The translations under genes and the position numbers were made by a program. A DNA stretch of 10,330 nt from Actinomycetota bacterium (GTDB lineage: Bacteria; Actinomycetota; CADDZG01; WHSQ01): contig JAHWJK010000030.1 of NCBI GenBank assembly GCA_019348445.1, forward strand, positions 1 through 10,330, given 5' to 3'. The number at the start of each line of letters is the position of its first letter. The first letter of the stretch is position 1. The notes under the pieces were generated by a model, which was not told the DNA's origin, made no database searches, and saw only the letters and a list, made by a program, of their open reading frames with translations. Shown piece after piece: positions 1-6,929 of the stretch.

Positions 1-64
1 GCCCTTAACAACTTGGCATAGATGCTCGCGCTCGCTATGGAGTTTCCAAGGTTCAAACTTTGTC

Positions 65-81
65 GCTGAAGGAAGTTCAGC
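65..81. repeat. Short inverted repeat GCTGAA-N5-TTCAGC
   Basis: Two perfect 6-base arms (65-70 and 76-81) flank a 5-base spacer GGAAG. This could be a small RNA hairpin in the kinase leader or an operator half-site pair. No T-tract follows, so it is not a terminator. A 6-bp repeat can arise by chance and no function is assigned. Confidence 0.3.
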
Positions 82-105
82 CTTGCTTGTAACTCACTTC
101 GGGGC

Positions 106-142
106 AAAAAAATTCCGCCGTCCCGATTCTTCTGGGAGGCGG
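106..142 (-). terminator. Intrinsic terminator for leftward transcription
   Basis: On the minus strand, the arm CCGCCTCCC (142-134) is followed by a 9-base loop and the arm GGGACGGCGG (124-115). That gives a 9-bp GC-rich stem with one bulged base. AATTTTTTT (114-106) follows directly. This is the classic rho-independent layout, and it works only leftward because no T-tract follows on the plus strand. The only gene immediately to its right is the rightward kinase, so the transcript it ends is either an unseen small RNA or an extended leftward transcript antisense to the kinase. Confidence 0.65.
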
Positions 143-240
143 GCTCGCCGTGCATCGACACACGATTGGTCTTAGCTAGGCAAGCACCTCGGAGTGAGCG
201 ACCGGCAAGGAGTTCCCTTCCTCTAGACGACAGCCTGCGA

Positions 241-1821
241 ATGATACACGGCGACCCCGGGCGGGCGTCAACCGGAGCGAGCGTCGAGACTTCCGACCCG
301 CGCCCCCTTACGATTCCTGGCGTGCGGTGGACGAGTCTGCCCTTGCGGGTCAAGGGCCTCGTGGTGGTAGCGATCCCCCTGATCGCGTTGGGGGTCATCA
401 CCGCGGTCCTCTATAACGGCCAACGAAGCATCAACGAGGAGCAGGAGGCGGCGGCCGAGATCGCCCGGGTCCGAAGCCAGATCCAGACGGTACTGACGCT
501 GCTGTTGAACGCGGAGACCGGGGTGCGCGGTTACGACCTGTCCGAGGACCGCGACTTCCTCGAACCGTACGAGGTTGCGTTCGACCGGCTTCCCGAGGCA
601 CTGACGAACCTGGAGACACTGACGGGCGACGATCCCGAGCAGTTGGCCCGGGCGCAGCACGTCCGCTTCCTGACCGGCCGCAAGCTCGAGGCTCTCGCTG
701 GAATCAGGGGCACCGCGTTCGGCGAGGTCAACACGCCGACGCAGGAAGAGCTCCTCGCCGAGGACCAGCGAGCGATGGATCTCCTCCGAGAGGAACTGGA
801 GACGATGCAGAGCGTCGAAGAGGCCGCTCTCGACCAGCGCCTCGACGCGTTGCGGGAGGCGCGCGCATCGCAGCCCTACGTACTAGGCATCGCGATCGCC
901 CTCGGGCTCGCCGGCGGCCTCTTCGCCATGTGGCTGTTCACGACGGGGATCTCCCATCGAGTGAAACGTCTCGAGGAAAGCGCGCGCCGTCTCGCGAAAG
1001 GTGAGCCGCTCCTCGAGCGCCCGCCCGGCAGCGACGAGGTAGGACGTCTCGCACAGGCGCTGCAGGATGCCTCCGACCTACTGAACGATCGCGAGCAAAA
1101 ACTCGTAGCAGCCAAGGAAACGGCAGAGCTCGCGAGCTCCGCGAAGAGCGAGTTCCTGTCGCGCACGAGCCACGAGCTGCGCACGCCCCTCACCGCGATC
1201 CGCGGCCTCGCGATGACCCTCCATTCGATGGACGACCTAGACACCGACCTGGTTCGCGAATCACTCGGGAGGATCGTGCATGCGAGCGAGAACCTCACCC
1301 GTTTGTTGAACGACTTCCTCGACATCTCCCGCATCGAAGCTGGTGTGCTCGATGTCGAGATCGAGCCGGTCGCGCTTCAGAAGCTCTTGCCGGGCACCAT
1401 CGACCTCATGGCTCCCCAGGCGCGTGAGAAAGGCATCGCTATCGAATTGAGCGGCGAGGACTCGGTGCCACCGGTACTCGCGGATCCACAACGGGTGGAA
1501 CAGATCCTGTTCAATCTCGTCGGCAACGCGATCAAATACAACTCGGAAGGAGCGCAGATAGAAGTCTCCTGTACGACACCTAACGACGATCGGGTGCGGA
1601 TCTGCGTGAGCGACAACGGCGCCGGCATCGAGGCCGACAAGCTCCCGCGTCTGTTCACGCCGTACGACCGACTGGGTGCCGAACGTACGGCGGTCAAAGG
1701 TCTCGGGCTCGGTCTTCCGATCGCTAAGAGCCTGGCGGAGTTCATGAACGGGGAACTCGGCGTGGAAAGCGTCCCTGGAATGAAGACGACTTTCTGGGTC
1801 GAGCTTCCGGCCGCCGCGTGA
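241..1821 (+). CDS. Membrane sensor histidine kinase with CHASE3 domain
   Basis: This is a two-component sensor kinase that should autophosphorylate on histidine and pass the phosphate to an unidentified response regulator. Counting from the ATG at 241 (526 residues), there is a membrane segment at about 39-58 and an extracytoplasmic CHASE3-like domain at about 60-200, with its NAETGVRGY motif at 90-98 and FLEPY at 106-110. A second membrane segment (212-233) is followed by a HAMP linker (about 235-280). The HisKA domain has the phosphoacceptor H311 in SHELRTPL. The ATPase domain has the N-box Asn (N429 in NLVGNAIKYN), the G1 box DNGAG (458-462) and the G2 box GLGLG (487-491). The start is uncertain: the frame is open from a TTG at 166 (551 residues), and a GTG at 322 sits nearer the first membrane segment. 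None has a clear ribosome binding site. No response regulator lies in the window, so the kinase is an orphan here. Its stop is 3 bases from the stop of the convergent lipoprotein gene. Confidence 0.9.
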   Translation: MIHGDPGRASTGASVETSDPRPLTIPGVRWTSLPLRVKGLVVVAIPLIALGVITAVLYNGQRSINEEQEAAAEIARVRSQIQTVLTLLLNAETGVRGYDLSEDRDFLEPYEVAFDRLPEALTNLETLTGDDPEQLARAQHVRFLTGRKLEALAGIRGTAFGEVNTPTQEELLAEDQRAMDLLREELETMQSVEEAALDQRLDALREARASQPYVLGIAIALGLAGGLFAMWLFTTGISHRVKRLEESARRLAKGEPLLERPPGSDEVGRLAQALQDASDLLNDREQKLVAAKETAELASSAKSEFLSRTSHELRTPLTAIRGLAMTLHSMDDLDTDLVRESLGRIVHASENLTRLLNDFLDISRIEAGVLDVEIEPVALQKLLPGTIDLMAPQAREKGIAIELSGEDSVPPVLADPQRVEQILFNLVGNAIKYNSEGAQIEVSCTTPNDDRVRICVSDNGAGIEADKLPRLFTPYDRLGAERTAVKGLGLGLPIAKSLAEFMNGELGVESVPGMKTTFWVELPAAA

Positions 1822-1824
1822 CTG

Positions 1825-2712
1825 TTACTCCTCGATCAGCCCCTGTTCGACCAGGAACTCGGTCGCGACGTCGCGGAAATCGCGACCCTCGACCTCGACC
1901 TGCGCATTCAGCTCGGTCATCGTCTCGGTCGTCAGCGCGGCGCTGACTGCTTCCAAGGCCGCTCGCACGTCGTCGGTCACGACTTCATCGCGTACCACGG
2001 GCGTGATGTTCTCTGCCGCTTGCAGACCCTTGTCGTCTTCCAGTAGCACCCACCCGCGTTCGGCGATGACACCCGAGGTCGAGAACAACAACGCGACGTC
2101 GATCTCACCGCCGGTAAGGGCCGCCACGGTGAGCGACCCTCCGGCATCCAGCGGTTTGAACTCCTTGAACTCGATCCCGTAGACCTCGCGCAGCCCTTTG
2201 AGGCAGAACTCGCGATCGGGACATTCCGGCGGGCCGCCGAAGACGAGACGACGTCCGTGCGGTCTCAGGTCACTGACGGTTTCGAGGTCGTACTCCTGCG
2301 CAGTTTCGGCAGCTACAACGATGGCATTCGTGTCGTTGGCCGTAGATGCCGCCAGCAGCTGAGCCCCCGACTCATCCAGTAAGGGTTCGAGAGCTTCGAC
2401 ATTGGCCGAGGGATCAGACGAGGGGTCGGAATTCGGATCCAACGCGGTGAGCAGGGACGCTAGGTATTCGGGTGCGACGTCGACCGCTCCAGATTCGAGA
2501 GCGGGAAGGAGTGTCTCTCGGTCCGGGAAATTGAACCGCCGCTCGACCCTTATGCCCTTTGACTCGAGCATCTGCGCGTACATCTCGCCGACGATCTGGT
2601 TCTCCGCGAACGTGACCGCCCCCACCGTGATGTCATCACGAGCGCCGACCTCGCTGCCGGCGCAGGCCGCGAGGGAGAAAGCAGCAAGGGCCAGAGATAC
2701 AACCCGTCGCAT
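1825..2712 (-). CDS. Glycine betaine/choline-type ABC substrate-binding lipoprotein (OpuBC/OsmF-like)
   Basis: This is a predicted extracytoplasmic binding lipoprotein of the OpuAC superfamily, which delivers quaternary-amine osmolytes such as glycine betaine, choline or carnitine to an ABC permease. The 295-residue protein opens with a lipoprotein signal peptide ending in lipobox LAAC, with the lipidated cysteine at C17. The family core is seen in VGAVTFAENQIVGEMYAQ (30-47), ALESGAVDVAPEYL (71-84) and the second-lobe segment GGEIDVALLFSTSG (201-214). C164 and C170 may form a disulfide. A short DPNSDPSSDPS low-complexity loop (92-102) enlarges the first lobe. The ATG at 2712 follows a G-rich stretch about 5 bases upstream. 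The gene is 32 bases after argH in the same direction, with no convincing terminator between them, so co-transcription is plausible. No permease or ATPase gene is in the window, and the ligand cannot be read from sequence. Confidence 0.85.
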   Translation of the reverse strand: MRRVVSLALAAFSLAACAGSEVGARDDITVGAVTFAENQIVGEMYAQMLESKGIRVERRFNFPDRETLLPALESGAVDVAPEYLASLLTALDPNSDPSSDPSANVEALEPLLDESGAQLLAASTANDTNAIVVAAETAQEYDLETVSDLRPHGRRLVFGGPPECPDREFCLKGLREVYGIEFKEFKPLDAGGSLTVAALTGGEIDVALLFSTSGVIAERGWVLLEDDKGLQAAENITPVVRDEVVTDDVRAALEAVSAALTTETMTELNAQVEVEGRDFRDVATEFLVEQGLIEE

Positions 2713-2744
2713 CGAAGCCCCCCGTTAGATCGCCCCTACGGGCA

Positions 2745-4121
2745 CTACTTTCTCATGCACGCGTCGTTTATCGCAGCACGTAGCTGTTCGATCTGCTCGA
2801 GGACCCGGTTGGGAGCCGTCCCGCCCCGAGAGCCGCGACGGGAGACGACCTCCCGCCGGTCGAGCACGAACACGTCTTCCGGCTGGAAACCCTCGTGGGA
2901 GGCGAGCCACGAGGCCGTCGCCGCTGCGCCCGTTCCTTCGAGGTCTGCGACCAAACGGCCGACCATCTCGTGCGCGTCGCGGAACGGAACCCCCCGCGTG
3001 ACGAGAACTTCGGCTAGATCCGTTGCCCACGTCGAACCCGACATCGCGGCGTCCGCCATGGTTGTTGGATCGAACGTGATCGAGGCGACCAACGCAGTCA
3101 TCGCTTCTATGCACCCGACCGTGGCGTCATGAGCGCGGAACACGATCGCCTTGTCCTCTTGCAGGTCGCGGTTGTAGGCGAGGGGTAATCCTTTGAGGAC
3201 GGTAAGGAGCGCGGTGAGATCACCGATGACGATGGCGGCACGGCCGCGCGTGAGTTCCGCGACGTCCGGATTGCGCTTCTGCGGCATCATGCTCGAGCCC
3301 GTCGACCAGGAATCGGAGAGCCTTGCGAAGCCGAACTCCGACGACGTCCACAGCACGACCTCCTCGGCTAAACGCGACAGATGGACTCCGCAGAGCGCGC
3401 ACGCATAGACGAGATCGGCGACGAAGTCGCGGTCCGAGACGGCATCCATAGCGTTGTCGAAGGTCCGTGTGACATCGAGCTTCTGCGTTGCTATGTAGGG
3501 GTCTAGGTCGAGGGTCGTCCCCGCAAGCGCGCCCGCACCCAGTGTCGACACGTCTGCCGATTCGTAGGCAGCACGGAAACGTTTAGCGTCACGGACGAGC
3601 GCGAAACCATGTGCCAGCAGATGGAACCCGAGCGAAACGGGTTGTGCCCGCTGCAGGTGGGTGTATCCCGGCATCACTGTGTCGGTGTGCTGCTCGGCCA
3701 GTTGCGATAGCAGCTCGATGAACCGAGCGAGCGCGTCGGCAGCTTCGGTCGCGGCGTCGCGGCACCACAGTCGGAGGTCGGTGGCAACGAGGTCGTTCCG
3801 GCTTCGCCCGGCGTGGATGCGGCGCCCGGCTTCGCCCAGCTCCTCGGTCAGGACGCGCTCGACGAGCGAATGCACGTCCTCGTCGGATCCCGTGTCGCGC
3901 ACGTCACCGTTCTGCCACTCGTCCAGGAGTCGCGTCAGGACCGACTCGATCGCATCGAGCTCGTCGTCATCTAGAAACCCCGCGTGATTCAGTACGTGGG
4001 CATGAGCTTTCGTCGCCGCGATGTCGTACGGGAGCAGCCGCAGATCGACGGCCGACGACGACGTGAACGCGGCCATGTCTGGATCCGGTGCTTCGTCAAA
4101 GCGCCCGCTCCACAGGGGCAT
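2745..4121 (-). CDS. argH: Argininosuccinate lyase
   Basis: Catalyses the last step of arginine synthesis, splitting argininosuccinate into arginine and fumarate in the cytoplasm; it normally works as a homotetramer. The 458-residue length is normal. Family landmarks appear in order: the start MPLWSGRF, HAGRSRNDLVATD (103-115), the catalytic-histidine segment MPGYTHLQRAQPV (150-162, H155), and the fumarase/aspartase superfamily signature GSSMMPQKRNP (275-285), which holds the catalytic serine loop and the substrate-binding K282 and N284. The ATG at 4121 lies 2 bases after the argG stop, and no strong ribosome binding site is visible, so translation is probably coupled to argG. It is the last arginine gene of the operon. 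Nothing is truncated or missing. Confidence 0.97.
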   Translation of the reverse strand: MPLWSGRFDEAPDPDMAAFTSSSAVDLRLLPYDIAATKAHAHVLNHAGFLDDDELDAIESVLTRLLDEWQNGDVRDTGSDEDVHSLVERVLTEELGEAGRRIHAGRSRNDLVATDLRLWCRDAATEAADALARFIELLSQLAEQHTDTVMPGYTHLQRAQPVSLGFHLLAHGFALVRDAKRFRAAYESADVSTLGAGALAGTTLDLDPYIATQKLDVTRTFDNAMDAVSDRDFVADLVYACALCGVHLSRLAEEVVLWTSSEFGFARLSDSWSTGSSMMPQKRNPDVAELTRGRAAIVIGDLTALLTVLKGLPLAYNRDLQEDKAIVFRAHDATVGCIEAMTALVASITFDPTTMADAAMSGSTWATDLAEVLVTRGVPFRDAHEMVGRLVADLEGTGAAATASWLASHEGFQPEDVFVLDRREVVSRRGSRGGTAPNRVLEQIEQLRAAINDACMRK

Positions 4122-4123
4122 CG

Positions 4124-5305
4124 TTAGCTACCGCGCGCCCACGTCTTCGCGGGAAGCCCCCACAGCCGCGTGAAACCTGCTGCATCTTCGTGGGCGAAGG
4201 TGTCACCGTCGTCGTACGTGGCGAGGGTTTCGCTATAGAGCGAGTACGGCGATCGACGTCCGACGGGGAGGCAACCTCCTGCAGACAACCGCAGCTTCAC
4301 ATCGCCGGTCACGCGCGCCTGTGACGTCGCGGCGAACGCGTCTATCGCGTCGCGCAGAGGTGAGAACCACAGACCGTCGTAGACCACCTCGGACCACAAC
4401 GACGACAGACGTCGCTTCTCTTTAGCGAGGTCGCGGTCGAGCGTGATCCCCTCGAGATCTTGGTGAGCAGCGATCAACGCGATCCCGGCCGGACATTCGT
4501 AAACCTCCCGGGACTTGATCCCGACCAGGCGGTCCTCCACCATGTCGATCCTCCCGATGCCGTACGAGCCGGCGAGCTTCCCCACCGCATCTATCGCGTT
4601 CGCCGGCGCCAGCGTTTCGCCATCGACGGCAACCGGAACGCCTCCGTCGAACGACACCACGACGTCACGAGGCTCGGGCGCATCCTGCGGTGCAGCGGTC
4701 AGTGCGAAGACGTCATCCGGCGGCGCGACCCACGGATCCTCCAAGACCCCACATTCGATGCTCCGTCCCCACGCATTCTCGTCGATCGAATACGGCGACG
4801 ACTTCGTTGTCTCGATCGGCAGAGACCGCGCGGCGGCAAATGCGATCGTTTCGGCGCGATTCATCCCCCAGTCGCGGACGGGGGCCAGGACGTCGAGGTC
4901 GGGTGCAAGCGCCCCCAGAGAGACCTCGAATCGAACCTGATCGTTGCCTTTGCCGGTGCACCCGTGCGCAACCGCCGCGGCATCGACGTCGTTAGCTACG
5001 TCTACGAGAACCTTCGAGATCAACGGCCGCGACAACGCCGATACGAGCGGGTACCGGCCCTGGTACAGCGCGTTCATCTTCAAAGCCGGAAGTACGTAGT
5101 CCTCGACGAACTCGTGGCGAGCCTGCACCAGCCTCGCCTCCACGGCGCCGAGGCTTTCGGCTCGCGCGACGGCCGAATTCAAGTCGCCCGGTTGGCCGAC
5201 GTCCACCGCGACCGCGACGACATCCCACCCGCGCTCGGACAACCATGCGATCGCGACTGAAGTATCGAGACCGCCGGAGTACGCCAGAACGACTTTCGGG
5301 CTCAT
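4124..5305 (-). CDS. argG: Argininosuccinate synthase
   Basis: Joins citrulline and aspartate at the cost of ATP (to AMP and pyrophosphate) to make argininosuccinate, the substrate of the next gene's product, ArgH. Starting at the ATG at 5305, the protein has 393 residues, close to the family norm. The N-terminus carries the ATP-pyrophosphatase loop AYSGGLDTS (8-16). The family motif GCTGKGNDQVRFE lies at 115-127 and YECPAGIALIAAHQDLE is in the C-terminal part. The reading frame is open further upstream to a GTG at 5332, but the ATG is preferred: it matches the conserved N-terminus, overlaps the argR stop as ATGA, and has AGGCGG 7 bases upstream. The protein requires citrulline from ornithine carbamoyltransferase, whose gene is not in this window. 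Confidence 0.97.
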   Translation of the reverse strand: MSPKVVLAYSGGLDTSVAIAWLSERGWDVVAVAVDVGQPGDLNSAVARAESLGAVEARLVQARHEFVEDYVLPALKMNALYQGRYPLVSALSRPLISKVLVDVANDVDAAAVAHGCTGKGNDQVRFEVSLGALAPDLDVLAPVRDWGMNRAETIAFAAARSLPIETTKSSPYSIDENAWGRSIECGVLEDPWVAPPDDVFALTAAPQDAPEPRDVVVSFDGGVPVAVDGETLAPANAIDAVGKLAGSYGIGRIDMVEDRLVGIKSREVYECPAGIALIAAHQDLEGITLDRDLAKEKRRLSSLWSEVVYDGLWFSPLRDAIDAFAATSQARVTGDVKLRLSAGGCLPVGRRSPYSLYSETLATYDDGDTFAHEDAAGFTRLWGLPAKTWARGS

Positions 5306-5769
5306 GCGCGCACCGCCTGCTGGGTCAGCCACGCGTCGGCGAGCGACGCAGCGTGTCGTTCGCTATTGGTCGCGACGAAGATCGTGTCGTCGCCGGCGAT
5401 CGTTCCGGCGACCTCGTCGAGACCGGCGAGATCGATCGCCCTCGCGACCGCACTCGCGTGTCCGGGGGCCGTTACAACGATCACGAGCGACGCCGCCGGG
5501 CGGATCGCTATCGCGAACTCATCCAGCGTGCGAACGAGGTTTCGATCGGTCAGGTCCGCATCTCCCCGTGGGATCTCGTCCGGTAAGCGATAGACGAAGC
5601 CGCCACCGGCACGAACCTTCCGCGCGCCGACGTCTTGGAGATCACGCGACACCGTTGCTTGCGTCACGTCATGGCCCGCGGAACGGAGCCCGTCGACGAT
5701 GTCTTGCTGACTAGATGCGGTGCCTTCGTGGAGGATCTTGATCAGGTCTCGTCTGCGTTGTCCTTTCAC
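5302..5769 (-). CDS. argR: Arginine repressor
   Basis: Arginine-dependent transcription factor of the ArgR/AhrC family, which binds ARG-box operators as a hexamer when arginine is abundant. The 155-residue protein has the standard two halves. The N-terminal winged helix domain (about 1-65) has a recognition helix around QATVSRDL (37-44). The C-terminal oligomerisation and arginine-binding domain contains APGHASAVARAID (101-113) and the ligand motif GTIAGDDTIFV (122-132), with D127 and D128 as the expected arginine contacts. The GTG start overlaps the argD stop as GTGA and is supported by a very strong ribosome binding site. Lying inside the operon it probably controls, it is likely autoregulated. 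The repressive role is inferred from the family and from the promoter site upstream of argC. Confidence 0.96.
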   Translation of the reverse strand: MKGQRRRDLIKILHEGTASSQQDIVDGLRSAGHDVTQATVSRDLQDVGARKVRAGGGFVYRLPDEIPRGDADLTDRNLVRTLDEFAIAIRPAASLVIVVTAPGHASAVARAIDLAGLDEVAGTIAGDDTIFVATNSERHAASLADAWLTQQAVRA

Positions 5770-6929
5770 GGGATCACCTCGCCAATCGCTTGTGCCACGA
5801 TCTCAGCACCTCTTATCGCTTCCTCTTCCGACAGGGACAGGGGTGGACAGATCCTGACGACATCCGGGACGACGTCGTTCACGAGAACGCCGCGATCCAG
5901 CGCGGCCGAAACGACGTCGCGCGCCCTCTGTTCACGGAGACGCACCCCCAGGAGCAGCCCGATGCCGCGCACCTCGGCGACACCGGCGACCGATGCAAGA
6001 CGGTCTTTGATCAGCGCGCCGGTGGTTGTCGTCTGGTCGAGCAGTCCCTCGTCCTGGATCACGTCAAGGACGGCGGTCGCGGCTGCGCATGGGACCGGTC
6101 CTCCCCCGAAAGTGCTCGCGTGGTCGCCGACCTCGAATGACGCGGCAACTTCGACCCGTGCCAGACACGCCCCTATCGGGAGGCCGGCGCCGAGGCCCTT
6201 TGCGAGGCACACCACATCCGGCGTCACACCGAAGTGCTCGTAGGCGAACCAGCGTCCGGTCCGACCGATACCCGTCTGAACCTCGTCGAGGATCAGCAGT
6301 GCCCCGGCACGGTCGCAGATGCCGCGGACTCCTACGAGGTAATCGCGGTCCGGCACCACGACACCGGCCTCGCCTTGTATCGGCTCGAGCAAGACGGCAG
6401 CGCAATCATCCGAGACGGCGTTCTCCAGAGCACCGATATCGCCATATTCCACGTGACGGAAGCCGGGCACCGTCGGCTCGAAAGCCGTTCGCTTCGCCGG
6501 TTGGCCGGTTGCAGACAACGCGCCGAACGTACGCCCATGGAAGCCGCCGGTAGCCGCGACGATCGCGCGCTTGCGACTTCCACCGTGCTTACGCGCGAGC
6601 TTCAACGCGCATTCGACAGATTCGGCCCCCGAGTTGCAGAAGAACACCTGCATCCCGCCGGTCAGCGCGGCGAGGCGGCGCGCGAGCTCCTGCTGGGGCG
6701 CAGTCGGATACAGATTCGAAACGTGGATCAGCCGCGCCGCTTGCGTCGCGATGGCCGCAACCACGCGCGGGTGGCAGTGTCCGACGCTCGCCACCGCCAG
6801 ACCGGCGACGAGATCGAGATACGGCGTGCCCGACGCGTCGTAGACCACGCAGCCGGAACCGGAGTCGATGGCGATCGGCGACCGACGGTAGGTCGTCATG
6901 ACGTGCTCGTCGACGCTGGTCTGACTCAC
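5766..6929 (-). CDS. argD: Acetylornithine aminotransferase
   Basis: PLP-dependent class III aminotransferase that converts N-acetylglutamate semialdehyde to N2-acetylornithine with glutamate as amino donor. The 387-residue length is typical. Visible motifs are NSGAES (99-104, phosphate binding), GGFHGRT (128-134), LEPIQGEAGV (181-190), the cofactor-ring contact LDEVQTGIGRTG (214-225) and the Schiff-base lysine K244 in CLAKGLGAGLPIGA. The GTG start at 6929 overlaps the argB stop as GTGA, with AGGTG about 6 bases upstream. The next gene, argR, overlaps its stop in the same way. In the common actinobacterial order argF would lie between argD and argR, and it is missing here. Some ArgD enzymes also act in lysine synthesis (succinyl-diaminopimelate aminotransferase); sequence alone cannot exclude that. 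Confidence 0.96.
   Translation of the reverse strand: MSQTSVDEHVMTTYRRSPIAIDSGSGCVVYDASGTPYLDLVAGLAVASVGHCHPRVVAAIATQAARLIHVSNLYPTAPQQELARRLAALTGGMQVFFCNSGAESVECALKLARKHGGSRKRAIVAATGGFHGRTFGALSATGQPAKRTAFEPTVPGFRHVEYGDIGALENAVSDDCAAVLLEPIQGEAGVVVPDRDYLVGVRGICDRAGALLILDEVQTGIGRTGRWFAYEHFGVTPDVVCLAKGLGAGLPIGACLARVEVAASFEVGDHASTFGGGPVPCAAATAVLDVIQDEGLLDQTTTTGALIKDRLASVAGVAEVRGIGLLLGVRLREQRARDVVSAALDRGVLVNDVVPDVVRICPPLSLSEEEAIRGAEIVAQAIGEVIP
5771..5780 (-). promoter_or_regulatory. Strong ribosome binding site of argR
   Basis: On the minus strand this reads GAGGTGATCC, a 10-base perfect complement of the 16S rRNA 3' end (GGATCACCTC). It lies within the last codons of argD, immediately upstream of the argR GTG. 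It is the best ribosome binding site in the operon and fixes the argR start. It suggests that repressor translation is initiated partly independently of the upstream cistrons. Confidence 0.65.

Larger units (their letters stand above)
1..240. other. Non-coding region upstream of the histidine kinase gene
   Basis: No convincing gene is visible here. The stretch is less GC-rich than the genes around it and contains a 6-bp inverted repeat (65-81) and a hairpin with an A-tract (106-142), both listed separately. It presumably carries the kinase promoter, but I could not identify a -35/-10 pair with confidence. A purine-rich GGGAGG at 134-139 lies inside the hairpin arm and is too far from any in-frame kinase start to act as an obvious ribosome binding site. 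Confidence 0.5.

Noticed and set aside
50..60. GGTTCAAAC resembling a tRNA T-loop
   Set aside because: No matching acceptor, D or anticodon arms are found around it on either strand.
150..179. Possible 9-codon leader peptide (GTG at 150) after GGGAGG
   Set aside because: The purine run belongs to the terminator hairpin arm, the peptide is tiny and without pattern, and no attenuation structure follows.
876..1334. Minus-strand open frame of 152 codons inside the kinase gene
   Set aside because: It is Ser/Arg-rich with no domain, opposite the membrane, HAMP and HisKA coding region. Leftward transcription may occur here, but translation is not supported.
2725..2742. GCCC-GTAG-GGGC mini-hairpin between argH and the lipoprotein gene, as a terminator
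   Set aside because: It has a stem of only 4 bp and no T-tract in the leftward direction, so it should not stop transcription.
4460..5260. Long plus-strand open frame of 266 codons opposite argG
   Set aside because: It lies wholly antisense to argG, whose motifs are intact. The translation is Arg/Asp-rich with no recognisable domain, as expected from an alternative frame of GC-rich coding DNA.
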